DNA of 44,147 nt from an uncultured beta proteobacterium (GTDB lineage: Bacteria; Pseudomonadota; Gammaproteobacteria; Burkholderiales; Burkholderiaceae_C), in contig CAIQOO010000051.1 of NCBI GenBank assembly GCA_903873485.1, positions 1-44,147 of the forward strand, given 5' to 3'. Shown piece after piece: positions 1 to 6,965 of this stretch (position 1 is its first letter; each line of letters opens with the position of its first letter). Made by a program: the position numbers and the translations under genes. Under the pieces are notes generated by a model. It worked only from the letters and a program-made list of their open reading frames with translations, did no database searches and had not been told where the DNA came from.

Positions 1-123
1 CGTCAGAGTGCCGTTGTACTTGCCCAGACGTTCCACCACCCAGGCGTGCTGCTGCGGCACCACCTTGACCGCGCGGGTGACAAAGATGACGGCAATAACG
101 AACAAAACAATGGCAATTTCCAT
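1..123 (-). CDS. SPFH/band-7 (stomatin-like) protein, N-terminal fragment
   Basis: Only the first 41 codons lie in the window; the gene runs off the left edge. The start is an ATG at 123-121. The fragment opens with one hydrophobic segment (about residues 3-15, EIAIVLFVIAVIF) and continues VTRAVKVVPQQHAWVVERLGKY, the typical entry into an SPFH domain (VPQ..A.VVER.GKY). Family knowledge: such proteins are membrane-anchored, form large rings or scaffolds, and are commonly encoded beside an NfeD protein, as here, with 17 bases between the two genes on the same strand. The exact subfamily (QmcA or paraslipin-like) cannot be settled from this fragment. Confidence 0.85.
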   Translation of the reverse strand, partial: MEIAIVLFVIAVIFVTRAVKVVPQQHAWVVERLGKYNGTLT

Positions 124-140
124 GATGAAGCCTCCGGCAG

Positions 141-575
141 TTAAAAAGTATGGGTCTGTTTGAGAATCAGTCGGCTGCCGATGACTTCGGCAATGGTGTA
201 GTTGCCGCTGTCGGCGGTTTCGCCAGCGGCCAATTCGGCGGTCCACTGCGCGCCACGGTACTTGACGCTGCAGGTGCCGTCCTCACGCCAGAACGTCACA
301 TGGACAGTGGCGCCGATGTCCATGTTGACATCGTGATTCGACTGGGCTGGTGCCGTGGGCGGACTGGATTTTTTGTAAAAGTACCAGGCCACCACCGAGC
401 CGCCGCCAACCGCAGCCGCGATCACCCACTGCCACTTGGTTTCCAGCCCGGCATGGGCCGACAGCGCGGCTGCCACCAGTCCGGTTGACAGCATCAGCAA
501 GTAAAACGTGCCAGTAATCAGTTCGACCGCAATCAGCCCGCCTGCGGCCAGCCACCAAAGTGTTGAATCAGCCAT
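141..575 (-). CDS. NfeD family membrane protein
   Basis: A 144-residue protein. It begins MADSTLWWLAAGG and has two hydrophobic stretches near the N terminus (about residues 6-35, then about 47-65, WQWVIAAAVGGGSVVAWYFY). A short soluble tail follows, GATVHVTFWREDGTCSVKYRGAQW, which has the small OB-like beta fold expected of NfeD C-termini. I chose the ATG at 575 over an in-frame TTG at 587 because GGGA sits just upstream of it. It lies 17 bases upstream of the SPFH gene on the same strand, so the two are probably cotranscribed. NfeD proteins are thought to pair with SPFH partners in the membrane; the molecular role is not established. It is the short NfeD type, lacking the ClpP-like protease domain. 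Confidence 0.85.
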   Translation of the reverse strand: MADSTLWWLAAGGLIAVELITGTFYLLMLSTGLVAAALSAHAGLETKWQWVIAAAVGGGSVVAWYFYKKSSPPTAPAQSNHDVNMDIGATVHVTFWREDGTCSVKYRGAQWTAELAAGETADSGNYTIAEVIGSRLILKQTHTF

Positions 576-704
576 CCGTATTCCCAATGTGTTGCAACAG
601 CATCATTTTCAACCGAAAGCAGCATCGGGAAAGTGATCAAACGGGTTTAGTCCTTACACTTCGCGCCAATTTGTTTGATTTGCTAGCTGTCGCTGGAGCC
701 TGCC

Positions 705-2993
705 ATGAAATTTCGCTTTCCCATTGTCATTATTGACGAAGATTTTCGTTCTGAAAACACCTCCGGTCTGGGCATTCGTGCACTGGCGCAGGCCATCGAA
801 TCCGAAGGTTTTGAGGTGCTCGGGGTGACCAGCTATGGCGACTTGAGCCAGTTTGCCCAGCAGCAAAGCCGTGCCAGTGCCTTTATCTTGTCGATTGACG
901 ATGAAGAATTTACGCCGGGGCCGGATCTGGACCCGGCGGTCTTGAACCTGCGCCATTTCATCGAAGAAGTGCGGCGCAAAAATCTTGATGTGCCGATCTA
1001 TATTTATGGCGAGACCAAAACCTCGCGCCATTTGCCCAACGACATCCTGCGTGAACTGCATGGATTCATCCACATGTTTGAAGATACGCCCGAGTTTGTC
1101 GCGCGGCACATCATCCGCGAGGCCAAAAGTTACCTCGAAGGCGTGCAGCCGCCGTTTTTCAAGGCCTTGCTCGACTATGCCGAAGACGGCTCCTATTCCT
1201 GGCATTGCCCTGGGCATTCGGGCGGTGTGGCTTTTCTGAAAAGCCCGGTCGGCCAGATGTACCACCAGTTTTATGGCGAAAACATGCTGCGCGCCGATGT
1301 TTGCAATGCGGTGGAAGAACTCGGGCAATTGCTCGATCACGATGGTGCGATTGGCAAAAGCGAGCGCAATGCGGCACGTATCTTCAATGCCGACCACTGT
1401 TTTTTTGTCACCAACGGCACCAGCACCAGCAACAAGATGGTCTGGCATCACACCGTGGCCCCCAACGATGTGGTGGTGGTGGATCGCAATTGCCACAAGT
1501 CAATATTGCACGCGATCATCATGACCGGCTCGATTCCGGTATTTCTCAAGCCCACGCGCAACCACTTTGGCATCATTGGTCCCATCCCGAAACACGAGTT
1601 TGAGCCTGCCGCCATCAAGGCCAAGATCGCCGCCAACCCGCTGGTCAATCGGCACCTGCCGGACCTCGATGCCAGCCACATCAAGCCGCGGGTGCTGACG
1701 CTGACCCAGTCCACCTACGACGGTGTGCTGTACAACACCCAAATCGTCAAAACCATGCTCGACGGCTATGTGGAAAACATCCATTTTGACGAGGCCTGGC
1801 TGCCGCACGCGGCGTTTCATCCGTTCTATGGCTCGTACCACGCCATGGGCAAGCGTCGCCCGCGCCCGAAACACGCCGTGGTCTATGCCACCCAATCGAT
1901 TCACAAGCTGTTGGCAGGCATCAGCCAGGCCAGTCATGTGCTGGTGCAGGATTCACAAACCGTTAAGCTTGATAAACATTTGTTCAACGAAGCCTACTTG
2001 ATGCACACCAGCACCAGCCCGCAATACAGCATCATTGCCAGTTGCGATGTGGCTGCTGCCATGATGGAGCCGCCCGGTGGCACCGCGCTGGTCGAAGAGA
2101 GCATTGCCGAGGCGCTCGATTTCAGGCGCGCCATGCGCAAGATCGATCAGGAATATGGCGACGACTGGTGGTTCAAGGTGTGGGGCCCCGACAAGCTGGC
2201 CGACGAAGGCATTGGCCGGGCCGACGACTGGATCATCAAGGGCGAGTCGCGCAGCAACAAGTCTGGCGTCAACTGGCACGGATTTGGCAAGATGGCCACC
2301 GGCTTCAATATGCTCGATCCAATCAAATCGACCATCGTGACACCCGGCATGGACCTGGAGGGCAAGTTTGCCAAGACTGGCATTCCGGCCTCGGTGGTGA
2401 CCAAGTTTTTGGCCGAACATGGCGTGGTGGTTGAAAAAACCGGGCTTTACAGTTTTTTCATCATGTTCACCATCGGCATCACCAAAGGCCGCTGGAACAG
2501 CATGCTGACCGCGCTGCAGCAGTTCAAGGACGATTACGCCAAAAACCAGCCGATGTGGCGCATCCTGCCCGAGTTTTGCCAGAAACACCCCAAGTACGAA
2601 AACATGGGGCTGGCCGACCTGTGCCAGCATGTGCACCAGCTTTACGCCAAATACGACATAGCGCGGCTCACCACCGACATGTATTTGAGCGACTTGGCAC
2701 CTGCCATGAAGCCCAGCGATGCCTTTGCCCAGATTGCACTGCACAAGACCGAGCGGGTAGAAATTGACGCACTTGAAGGCCGCATCACCGTCGGCCTGGT
2801 GACACCGTATCCGCCGGGCATTCCGTTGCTGATTCCGGGCGAGGTGTTCAATAAAAAGATTGTTGATTACCTGAAGTTTTCACGCGAGTTCAACGCCCAG
2901 TGTCCGGGTTTTGAGACCGACATCCACGGGCTGGTGGAGGAAGTTGCTTCAGACGGCCAGATTCACTATTTTGCCGATTGCGTGAAGCCCTGA
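705..2993 (+). CDS. PLP-dependent Orn/Lys/Arg decarboxylase
   Basis: A 762-residue fold-type I PLP decarboxylase, the usual length for the large bacterial inducible family. Residues about 1-130 form the response-regulator-like wing domain (IVIIDEDFRSENTSGLGIRA). The core runs from about 145 (SWHCPGHSGG) through the PLP lysine K401 in ATQSIHKLLAG, with the family motif MHTSTSPQYSIIAS downstream; the C-terminal domain starts near residue 610. It decarboxylates a basic amino acid to a diamine or agmatine, for polyamine supply or acid resistance. FNEAYLMHTSTSP resembles lysine/arginine enzymes more than ornithine ones, but I cannot fix the substrate. The ATG at 705 has GGAG six bases upstream. 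It is transcribed divergently from nfeD and convergently with fabI, with a dispersed repeat filling the gap to fabI. Confidence 0.93.
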   Translation: MKFRFPIVIIDEDFRSENTSGLGIRALAQAIESEGFEVLGVTSYGDLSQFAQQQSRASAFILSIDDEEFTPGPDLDPAVLNLRHFIEEVRRKNLDVPIYIYGETKTSRHLPNDILRELHGFIHMFEDTPEFVARHIIREAKSYLEGVQPPFFKALLDYAEDGSYSWHCPGHSGGVAFLKSPVGQMYHQFYGENMLRADVCNAVEELGQLLDHDGAIGKSERNAARIFNADHCFFVTNGTSTSNKMVWHHTVAPNDVVVVDRNCHKSILHAIIMTGSIPVFLKPTRNHFGIIGPIPKHEFEPAAIKAKIAANPLVNRHLPDLDASHIKPRVLTLTQSTYDGVLYNTQIVKTMLDGYVENIHFDEAWLPHAAFHPFYGSYHAMGKRRPRPKHAVVYATQSIHKLLAGISQASHVLVQDSQTVKLDKHLFNEAYLMHTSTSPQYSIIASCDVAAAMMEPPGGTALVEESIAEALDFRRAMRKIDQEYGDDWWFKVWGPDKLADEGIGRADDWIIKGESRSNKSGVNWHGFGKMATGFNMLDPIKSTIVTPGMDLEGKFAKTGIPASVVTKFLAEHGVVVEKTGLYSFFIMFTIGITKGRWNSMLTALQQFKDDYAKNQPMWRILPEFCQKHPKYENMGLADLCQHVHQLYAKYDIARLTTDMYLSDLAPAMKPSDAFAQIALHKTERVEIDALEGRITVGLVTPYPPGIPLLIPGEVFNKKIVDYLKFSREFNAQCPGFETDIHGLVEEVASDGQIHYFADCVKP

Positions 2994-3004
2994 GTTTCTA
3001 TCTC

Positions 3005-3063
3005 AAATAGCTATGATTAATATAGCTATCAGCGCTTGCTGCATAAGGGCTGGAGCCTGATTT
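3005..3063 (+). repeat. Dispersed comamonad-type repeat, copy A (intergenic)
   Basis: The best-preserved copy in the window. It contains ATAGCTAT twice, then AGCGCTT-GCTGCAT-AAGGGCT, whose arms pair 6 of 7, then GGAGCC. It fills the space between the convergent ends of the decarboxylase gene and fabI and ends about two bases before the fabI stop codon. Six further relatives are listed below (B to G). It might serve as a weak bidirectional transcript end here, but there is no clear T-run. Confidence 0.85.
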
Positions 3064-3065
3064 GA

Positions 3066-3860
3066 CTAAGATCCGTTGGTTTCCACCACGGCCACGGCGG
3101 TCTGGCTGACGCCACAATCGACATAGGATATTTGCCCGGTCATGCCAGAAGCCAGATCACTGAGCAGAAAAGCCGCGACATTGCCGACCTCGTCAATCGT
3201 CACATTGCGCTTGAGCGGCGAGGCGGCGGCCGAAATGCCCAGCAGCTTGCCAAAGTCTTTGATGCCACTGGCCGCCAGCGTCTTGATGGCACCGGCGCTT
3301 AAGCCATTGACGCGGATGCCGCGACCGCCAACCGCATCAGCCAGGTAACGTACCGAAGACTCCAGCGATGCCTTGGCCAGCCCCATGGTGTTGTAGCTGG
3401 GCACCACCCGCACGCCGCCCAGATAAGTCAGGGTCAACAGGGCTGCGGTGCTGTTCAGATAGGGCAGGGCAGCTTTGGCCATGGCCGGAAAGCTGTAGGC
3501 GCTGATGTCGTGGGCAATGCGAAAATTTTCACGCGTCAGGCCATCGAGAAAATTGCCGGCAATGCACTCGCGCGGGGCAAACCCGATGCTGTGGACAAAG
3601 CCATCAAACTTGGGCCAATGCACAGCCAGGTCGGTGAACAGTTTTTCTATCTGCGCATCGTCACCCACATCGCAGTCAAAAATCAGTTTTGAGTTGAAAT
3701 CAGCCGCAAATTCAGTGATGCGGTCTTTGAAACGCTCGCCCACATAGCTGAAAGCCAGCTCGGCACCCTGCGCATGGCAGGCTTTGGCGATGCCGTAAGC
3801 GATGGAGCGGGTGGATAACACGCCGGTGATCAATAATTTTTTGCCTGTCAGGAATCCCAT
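3066..3860 (-). CDS. fabI: Enoyl-[acyl-carrier-protein] reductase (NADH), FabI
   Basis: A 264-residue short-chain dehydrogenase-type protein, colinear with E. coli FabI. The N-terminal MGFLTGKKLLITGVLSTRSIAYGIA is the nucleotide-binding loop. The catalytic residues fall at the E. coli numbers: Y146, Y156 and K163 (SYNTMGLAK is Tyr-x6-Lys). VHSIGFAP carries G93, the position where triclosan resistance mutations arise, in the sensitive form. It catalyses the last step of each fatty-acid elongation cycle, reducing enoyl-ACP with NADH in the cytoplasm. The start is the ATG at 3860, preceded by GAGGTCG. About 286 bases separate it from the divergent exbB start. No other FabI-like gene is present in the window. 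Confidence 0.97.
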   Translation of the reverse strand: MGFLTGKKLLITGVLSTRSIAYGIAKACHAQGAELAFSYVGERFKDRITEFAADFNSKLIFDCDVGDDAQIEKLFTDLAVHWPKFDGFVHSIGFAPRECIAGNFLDGLTRENFRIAHDISAYSFPAMAKAALPYLNSTAALLTLTYLGGVRVVPSYNTMGLAKASLESSVRYLADAVGGRGIRVNGLSAGAIKTLAASGIKDFGKLLGISAAASPLKRNVTIDEVGNVAAFLLSDLASGMTGQISYVDCGVSQTAVAVVETNGS

Positions 3861-4146
3861 TTCGACCTCTTCAATTTTTGTGGCTGCTGGTAAACCACTG
3901 CGTTAAAGCCTTAAGCCATCAGGATGAAACAGCAGTGACAGTTCAAGCAGAATTGTCGCACGCGTTTTCGGCTGCAAGACAACGCATGGCAGTGTCCCAC
4001 CAATCCAATCAATGGTTGAAGTGGCAGGCAGCGGATTCGTGGACAATGCGTGCCGCAACGCCAAGGCTGTGTCTGGGGTGTGCCAGTCACCCTCTGGTAT
4101 GAAAATTGCGCTGGTTTTTGGTAGGAAAACACAGAAAGGATTTCTT

Positions 4147-4974
4147 GTGCGAGTTGAAATGGTTCGTTTGATTGGTATTGTTGCCTGTGCAGCGGGTTTG
4201 CTGTTCTCTTTTTCACCCGGCTCGGTTCAGGCCCAATCGGCTGCACCTGCGGCAATTCAGGCGGTTTCGCAAGCGCAGCCGGCAGTTGCTGTTGCCGCCG
4301 CCAAGACCGAAACTGCCGAGAACCCTTACGGTATTGAATCCTTGTGGAAAACCTCGGATGCCGTGGCAAAAACGGTTCTGCTGCTGCTGCTGGTGATGAG
4401 TGTAAGCAGTTGGTATGTCACCGTTGTCAAATTGCTGGAGCAATCCAAAATGTCCCGGCAGGCGCGGGCAGCCGCCAAAGACTTCTGGCCGGCTGGCACG
4501 ATCGAGCAGGGTGCCCTGGCGCTCGAAGCCAACAGCCCCTACCGTTTCATTGCCGACGCCGGCACCAACGCCCTCAAGAAACACGATGGCTTGATGGGTC
4601 ACATCCCGCTTAACGACTGGGTCTCCATGAGCATTGCGCGTGCCGTGGATCGTATTCAGAGCAACACCCAGGGCGGCCTGGCGGTATTGGCCACGGTGGG
4701 TTCCATTTCTCCCTTCGTGGGTTTGTTTGGAACTGTCTGGGGTATTTACCATGCCCTCACGGCCATTGGCATTTCCGGTCAGGCATCCATTGACAAAGTC
4801 GCAGGGCCGGTTGGCGAGGCGTTGATCATGACCGCCATTGGCTTGGCGGTGGCGGTGCCGGCAGTACTCGCCTATAACTGGCTGGTACGCCGAAACAAAG
4901 GGGTCATGGACGATGTACGCGCCTTTAGCCAGGATTTGCATTCTGTCGTTCTGGGTGCCGTCAACAAGGGCTGA
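4147..4974 (+). CDS. exbB: ExbB-type proton-channel subunit (MotA/TolQ/ExbB family)
   Basis: 275 residues from a GTG start at 4147, chosen because AAAGGA (4135-4140) lies six bases upstream; an in-frame ATG at 4159 is the alternative. It has a cleavable-looking signal segment (VRLIGIVACAAGLLFSFSPGSVQAQS), then an alanine-rich periplasmic linker. TM1 is at about residues 75-95 (TVLLLLLVMSVSSWYVTVV). The conserved TM2 and TM3 block follows: LAVLATVGSISPFVGLFGTVWGI and ALIMTAIGLAVAVPAVLAYNWL. With ExbD it forms the inner-membrane motor that energises TonB through the proton motive force. It is first in an exbB-exbD-exbD-tonB operon. The upstream 286 bases divergent from fabI show no Fur box that I can recognise. 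Confidence 0.93.
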   Translation: MRVEMVRLIGIVACAAGLLFSFSPGSVQAQSAAPAAIQAVSQAQPAVAVAAAKTETAENPYGIESLWKTSDAVAKTVLLLLLVMSVSSWYVTVVKLLEQSKMSRQARAAAKDFWPAGTIEQGALALEANSPYRFIADAGTNALKKHDGLMGHIPLNDWVSMSIARAVDRIQSNTQGGLAVLATVGSISPFVGLFGTVWGIYHALTAIGISGQASIDKVAGPVGEALIMTAIGLAVAVPAVLAYNWLVRRNKGVMDDVRAFSQDLHSVVLGAVNKG

Positions 4975-5065
4975 ATCGCGTTGATCTGCAGGGTCATGTT
5001 TCTGAAAGAAATGGCACTGCAACTTGTCGCGCCTCAGCCTCAATTCAACTACCTGGGAATTTGCT

Positions 5066-5497
5066 ATGTCCATGAACATCGGATCGCATGACGATGGGGA
5101 AGATGCCGTGATGTCGGCCATCAACACCACGCCCCTGGTGGACGTGATGCTGGTGCTGCTGATCATTTTTTTGATCACCATCCCGGTCGTGACCACCTCG
5201 ATCCCGGTGGCGTTGCCAAAAGAGCGCATCGAGGTGCGGGAAAGCAAACCCGAAAATGTGATTATTTCAGTCGATCAGACTGGCGGCATCTTTTACTACG
5301 ATGCGCGCGTCAGATCAGTTGATGCGCTGGTTGAACGACTCAAAAAAGTCGCGGTTGCCAAGCCGCAACCCGAAGTGCAGGTGCGTGGTGACCTGGGCGC
5401 GCAATATGAGGGGGTTGGCAAGGTGCTGCTGGCCTGCCAGCGCGCCGGCATTGTCAAAGTGGCTTTTATTACCGAACCGCCCCCGCTGGGTGGCTAA
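5066..5497 (+). CDS. exbD: ExbD/TolR family biopolymer transport protein (first copy)
   Basis: 143 residues from the ATG at 5066, with GGGA seven to eight bases upstream; a second ATG two codons on is also possible. It has the ExbD plan: a short cytoplasmic N terminus ending INTTPLVDVMLVLLIIFLIT. That segment holds the single transmembrane helix (about residues 23-43) and the aspartate of LVDVML that carries protons in this family. The periplasmic domain follows, VALPKERIEV...VIISVDQTGGIFYYDARV. It lies 91 bases after exbB and 18 bases before the second exbD gene, on the same strand. Confidence 0.93.
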   Translation: MSMNIGSHDDGEDAVMSAINTTPLVDVMLVLLIIFLITIPVVTTSIPVALPKERIEVRESKPENVIISVDQTGGIFYYDARVRSVDALVERLKKVAVAKPQPEVQVRGDLGAQYEGVGKVLLACQRAGIVKVAFITEPPPLGG

Positions 5498-5515
5498 CCG
5501 TCAAAGGCGAACTTC

Positions 5516-5944
5516 ATGTCAATGAACCTGGGAAATTCGAGTGCTTCCGGTGAACCGGAAGTGATGATGGACATCAACACCACGCCGCTGATCGACGTGA
5601 TGCTGGTTTTGCTGGTGATGCTGATCATCACCATTCCAATCCAGTTGCATTCGGTGACGCTGGAAATGCCGGTCGGGGCGCCGCCTGCCAACTTGATCAA
5701 GCCGGAAAAAATCCAGATTGACATTGATGACAAGAACACCGTCTATTGGCAGGGTCTGCCGGTAAGCGGCACCGAGTTGGATGCCAAGATGGCGTTGGTG
5801 GCGCAGCAAAATCCCCAGCCTGAAGTGCATATTCGGCCCAACAAAAGCTCCCGTTATGCGGTTTTTGCCAATGTGCTGTCAAGCAGCCGCCGCATTGGCC
5901 TGAACAAGATCGCGGTGATCGGTGCCGAGCAGTTTGTTCAATGA
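5516..5944 (+). CDS. exbD: ExbD/TolR family biopolymer transport protein (second copy)
   Basis: 142 residues, start ATG at 5516 with AAAGG upstream. The same architecture as the preceding gene is visible: MDINTTPLIDVMLVLLVMLIITIPI holds the transmembrane helix with the proton-carrying aspartate of LIDVML, followed by a periplasmic domain (IQIDIDDKNTVYWQGLPVSGTELDAKM). The two copies are clearly diverged outside the membrane segment, so this is not a recent duplication. The last four bases overlap the tonB start (ATGA at 5941), indicating translational coupling. Two ExbD subunits beside one ExbB is a known arrangement in some proteobacteria; the complex may hold one of each. Confidence 0.93.
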   Translation: MSMNLGNSSASGEPEVMMDINTTPLIDVMLVLLVMLIITIPIQLHSVTLEMPVGAPPANLIKPEKIQIDIDDKNTVYWQGLPVSGTELDAKMALVAQQNPQPEVHIRPNKSSRYAVFANVLSSSRRIGLNKIAVIGAEQFVQ

Positions 5945-6597
5945 GTTCCCTGAGCATGAATTACAGCTACGACCAGCGCGACCCGTCACGCCGCATCAAG
6001 GGCATTGTCATTGTGGTGCTGGTGCATGCATTGATTGGCTACGCGCTGGTATCGGGCATGGCCAGACAGGGTTTGAATTTCATCAAGAAACCCCTCGAAG
6101 TGGTGGTGATCCAGGAGGTGATCATTCCGCCACCACCGCCTCCGCCACCACCGCCGCCAAAAGTCATCAAACCGCCAGAGCTCAATACCCCCAAGGTGAA
6201 TGCGCCGCCGCCTTTTGTGCCGCCGCCTGATACACCCACCACGGTCAGCACGGCCCCCAGCATCGTTGCGACGACCCAGGTACCGATCGCACCCGTGGTG
6301 ATTGCACCGCCACCACCACCACCGCCCGTGGTGGCAGGCCCAAAACGCACCAGCATCGGATTGGCCTGCCCCACCCAGGTGCCACCCGAGATGCCGCGCA
6401 AGGCGCTGCAAGACGGCACCGAAGGTGTGGTCAAGGCACAAATCCACATCAAGGGCAACACGATTGTCGATGTGACGATTCTGTCGGGCCCGCGCGTGTT
6501 TCATGCGGCAGTCAAGGCGGCCATGATGCAATACACCTGTGTCACCGATGGTGGCGAAGTGATTGCCACGCAGGAGTTCAATTTCAGGGTTGAGTGA
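5941..6597 (+). CDS. tonB: TonB-type energy transducer
   Basis: 218 residues. A short basic cytoplasmic tail (RDPSRRIKG) precedes one signal-anchor helix at about residues 19-38 (GIVIVVLVHALIGYALVSG), which holds the conserved membrane histidine (VHALIG). A proline-rich periplasmic spacer follows, with a run of 11 prolines and a second run of seven. The C-terminal TonB domain is at about 135-218 (CPTQVPPEMPRKALQDGTEGVVKAQIHIKGN...FNFRVE). It transmits the ExbBD motor force to outer-membrane receptors. No receptor gene is linked, so the cargo is unknown. The start overlaps the preceding exbD stop by four bases. Confidence 0.92.
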   Translation: MSSLSMNYSYDQRDPSRRIKGIVIVVLVHALIGYALVSGMARQGLNFIKKPLEVVVIQEVIIPPPPPPPPPPPKVIKPPELNTPKVNAPPPFVPPPDTPTTVSTAPSIVATTQVPIAPVVIAPPPPPPPVVAGPKRTSIGLACPTQVPPEMPRKALQDGTEGVVKAQIHIKGNTIVDVTILSGPRVFHAAVKAAMMQYTCVTDGGEVIATQEFNFRVE

Positions 6598-6965
6598 TGG
6601 TGAACCCAACGGCGTGAATGCGTGAGACAACGGGTTTTCTTGATGTTATTTAGCAACAGTGCATCTTGGCTAGGGAATAGCCTAATGACGTTTGTGTGAC
6701 AGTTGAGTAACCTACAGGTTCACAATTTCAATGCTGTTATTGTGGGTGCTTGCAGATATTGATTGCCGGATTTGCCCCCATGAATTATAAAAACAATAGC
6801 ACGCTACGATTATCTGACAAGGGCTACAGGCCAATTGGGCAAATAAAATGAACAGAAGACTGGCAACTGACAGCATGGGCAGTTTTTTCGCATCGCTGAG
6901 CAGCATGATTTTTTGTTTCATTTTTTTAAATTTCAAGCTCGTGAAATGTTCTTCTGTGAGTTTCC
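6598..6965. other. Intergenic region of 368 bases, no gene recognised
   Basis: It lies between the end of tonB and the start of the substrate-binding protein gene. It is visibly more AT-rich than its surroundings. The only structure I can point to is a small dyad, GGCTA-GGGAA-TAGCC at 6668-6682, without a following T-run. Short open frames here have no recognisable protein features. It presumably holds the tonB transcript end and the promoter of the peptide-transport operon, but I could not place either with confidence. Confidence 0.5.

Noticed and set aside
5986..6630. Minus-strand frames rich in Gly, Trp and Arg across tonB
   Set aside because: They are the complement of the poly-proline region, not a glycine-rich protein.
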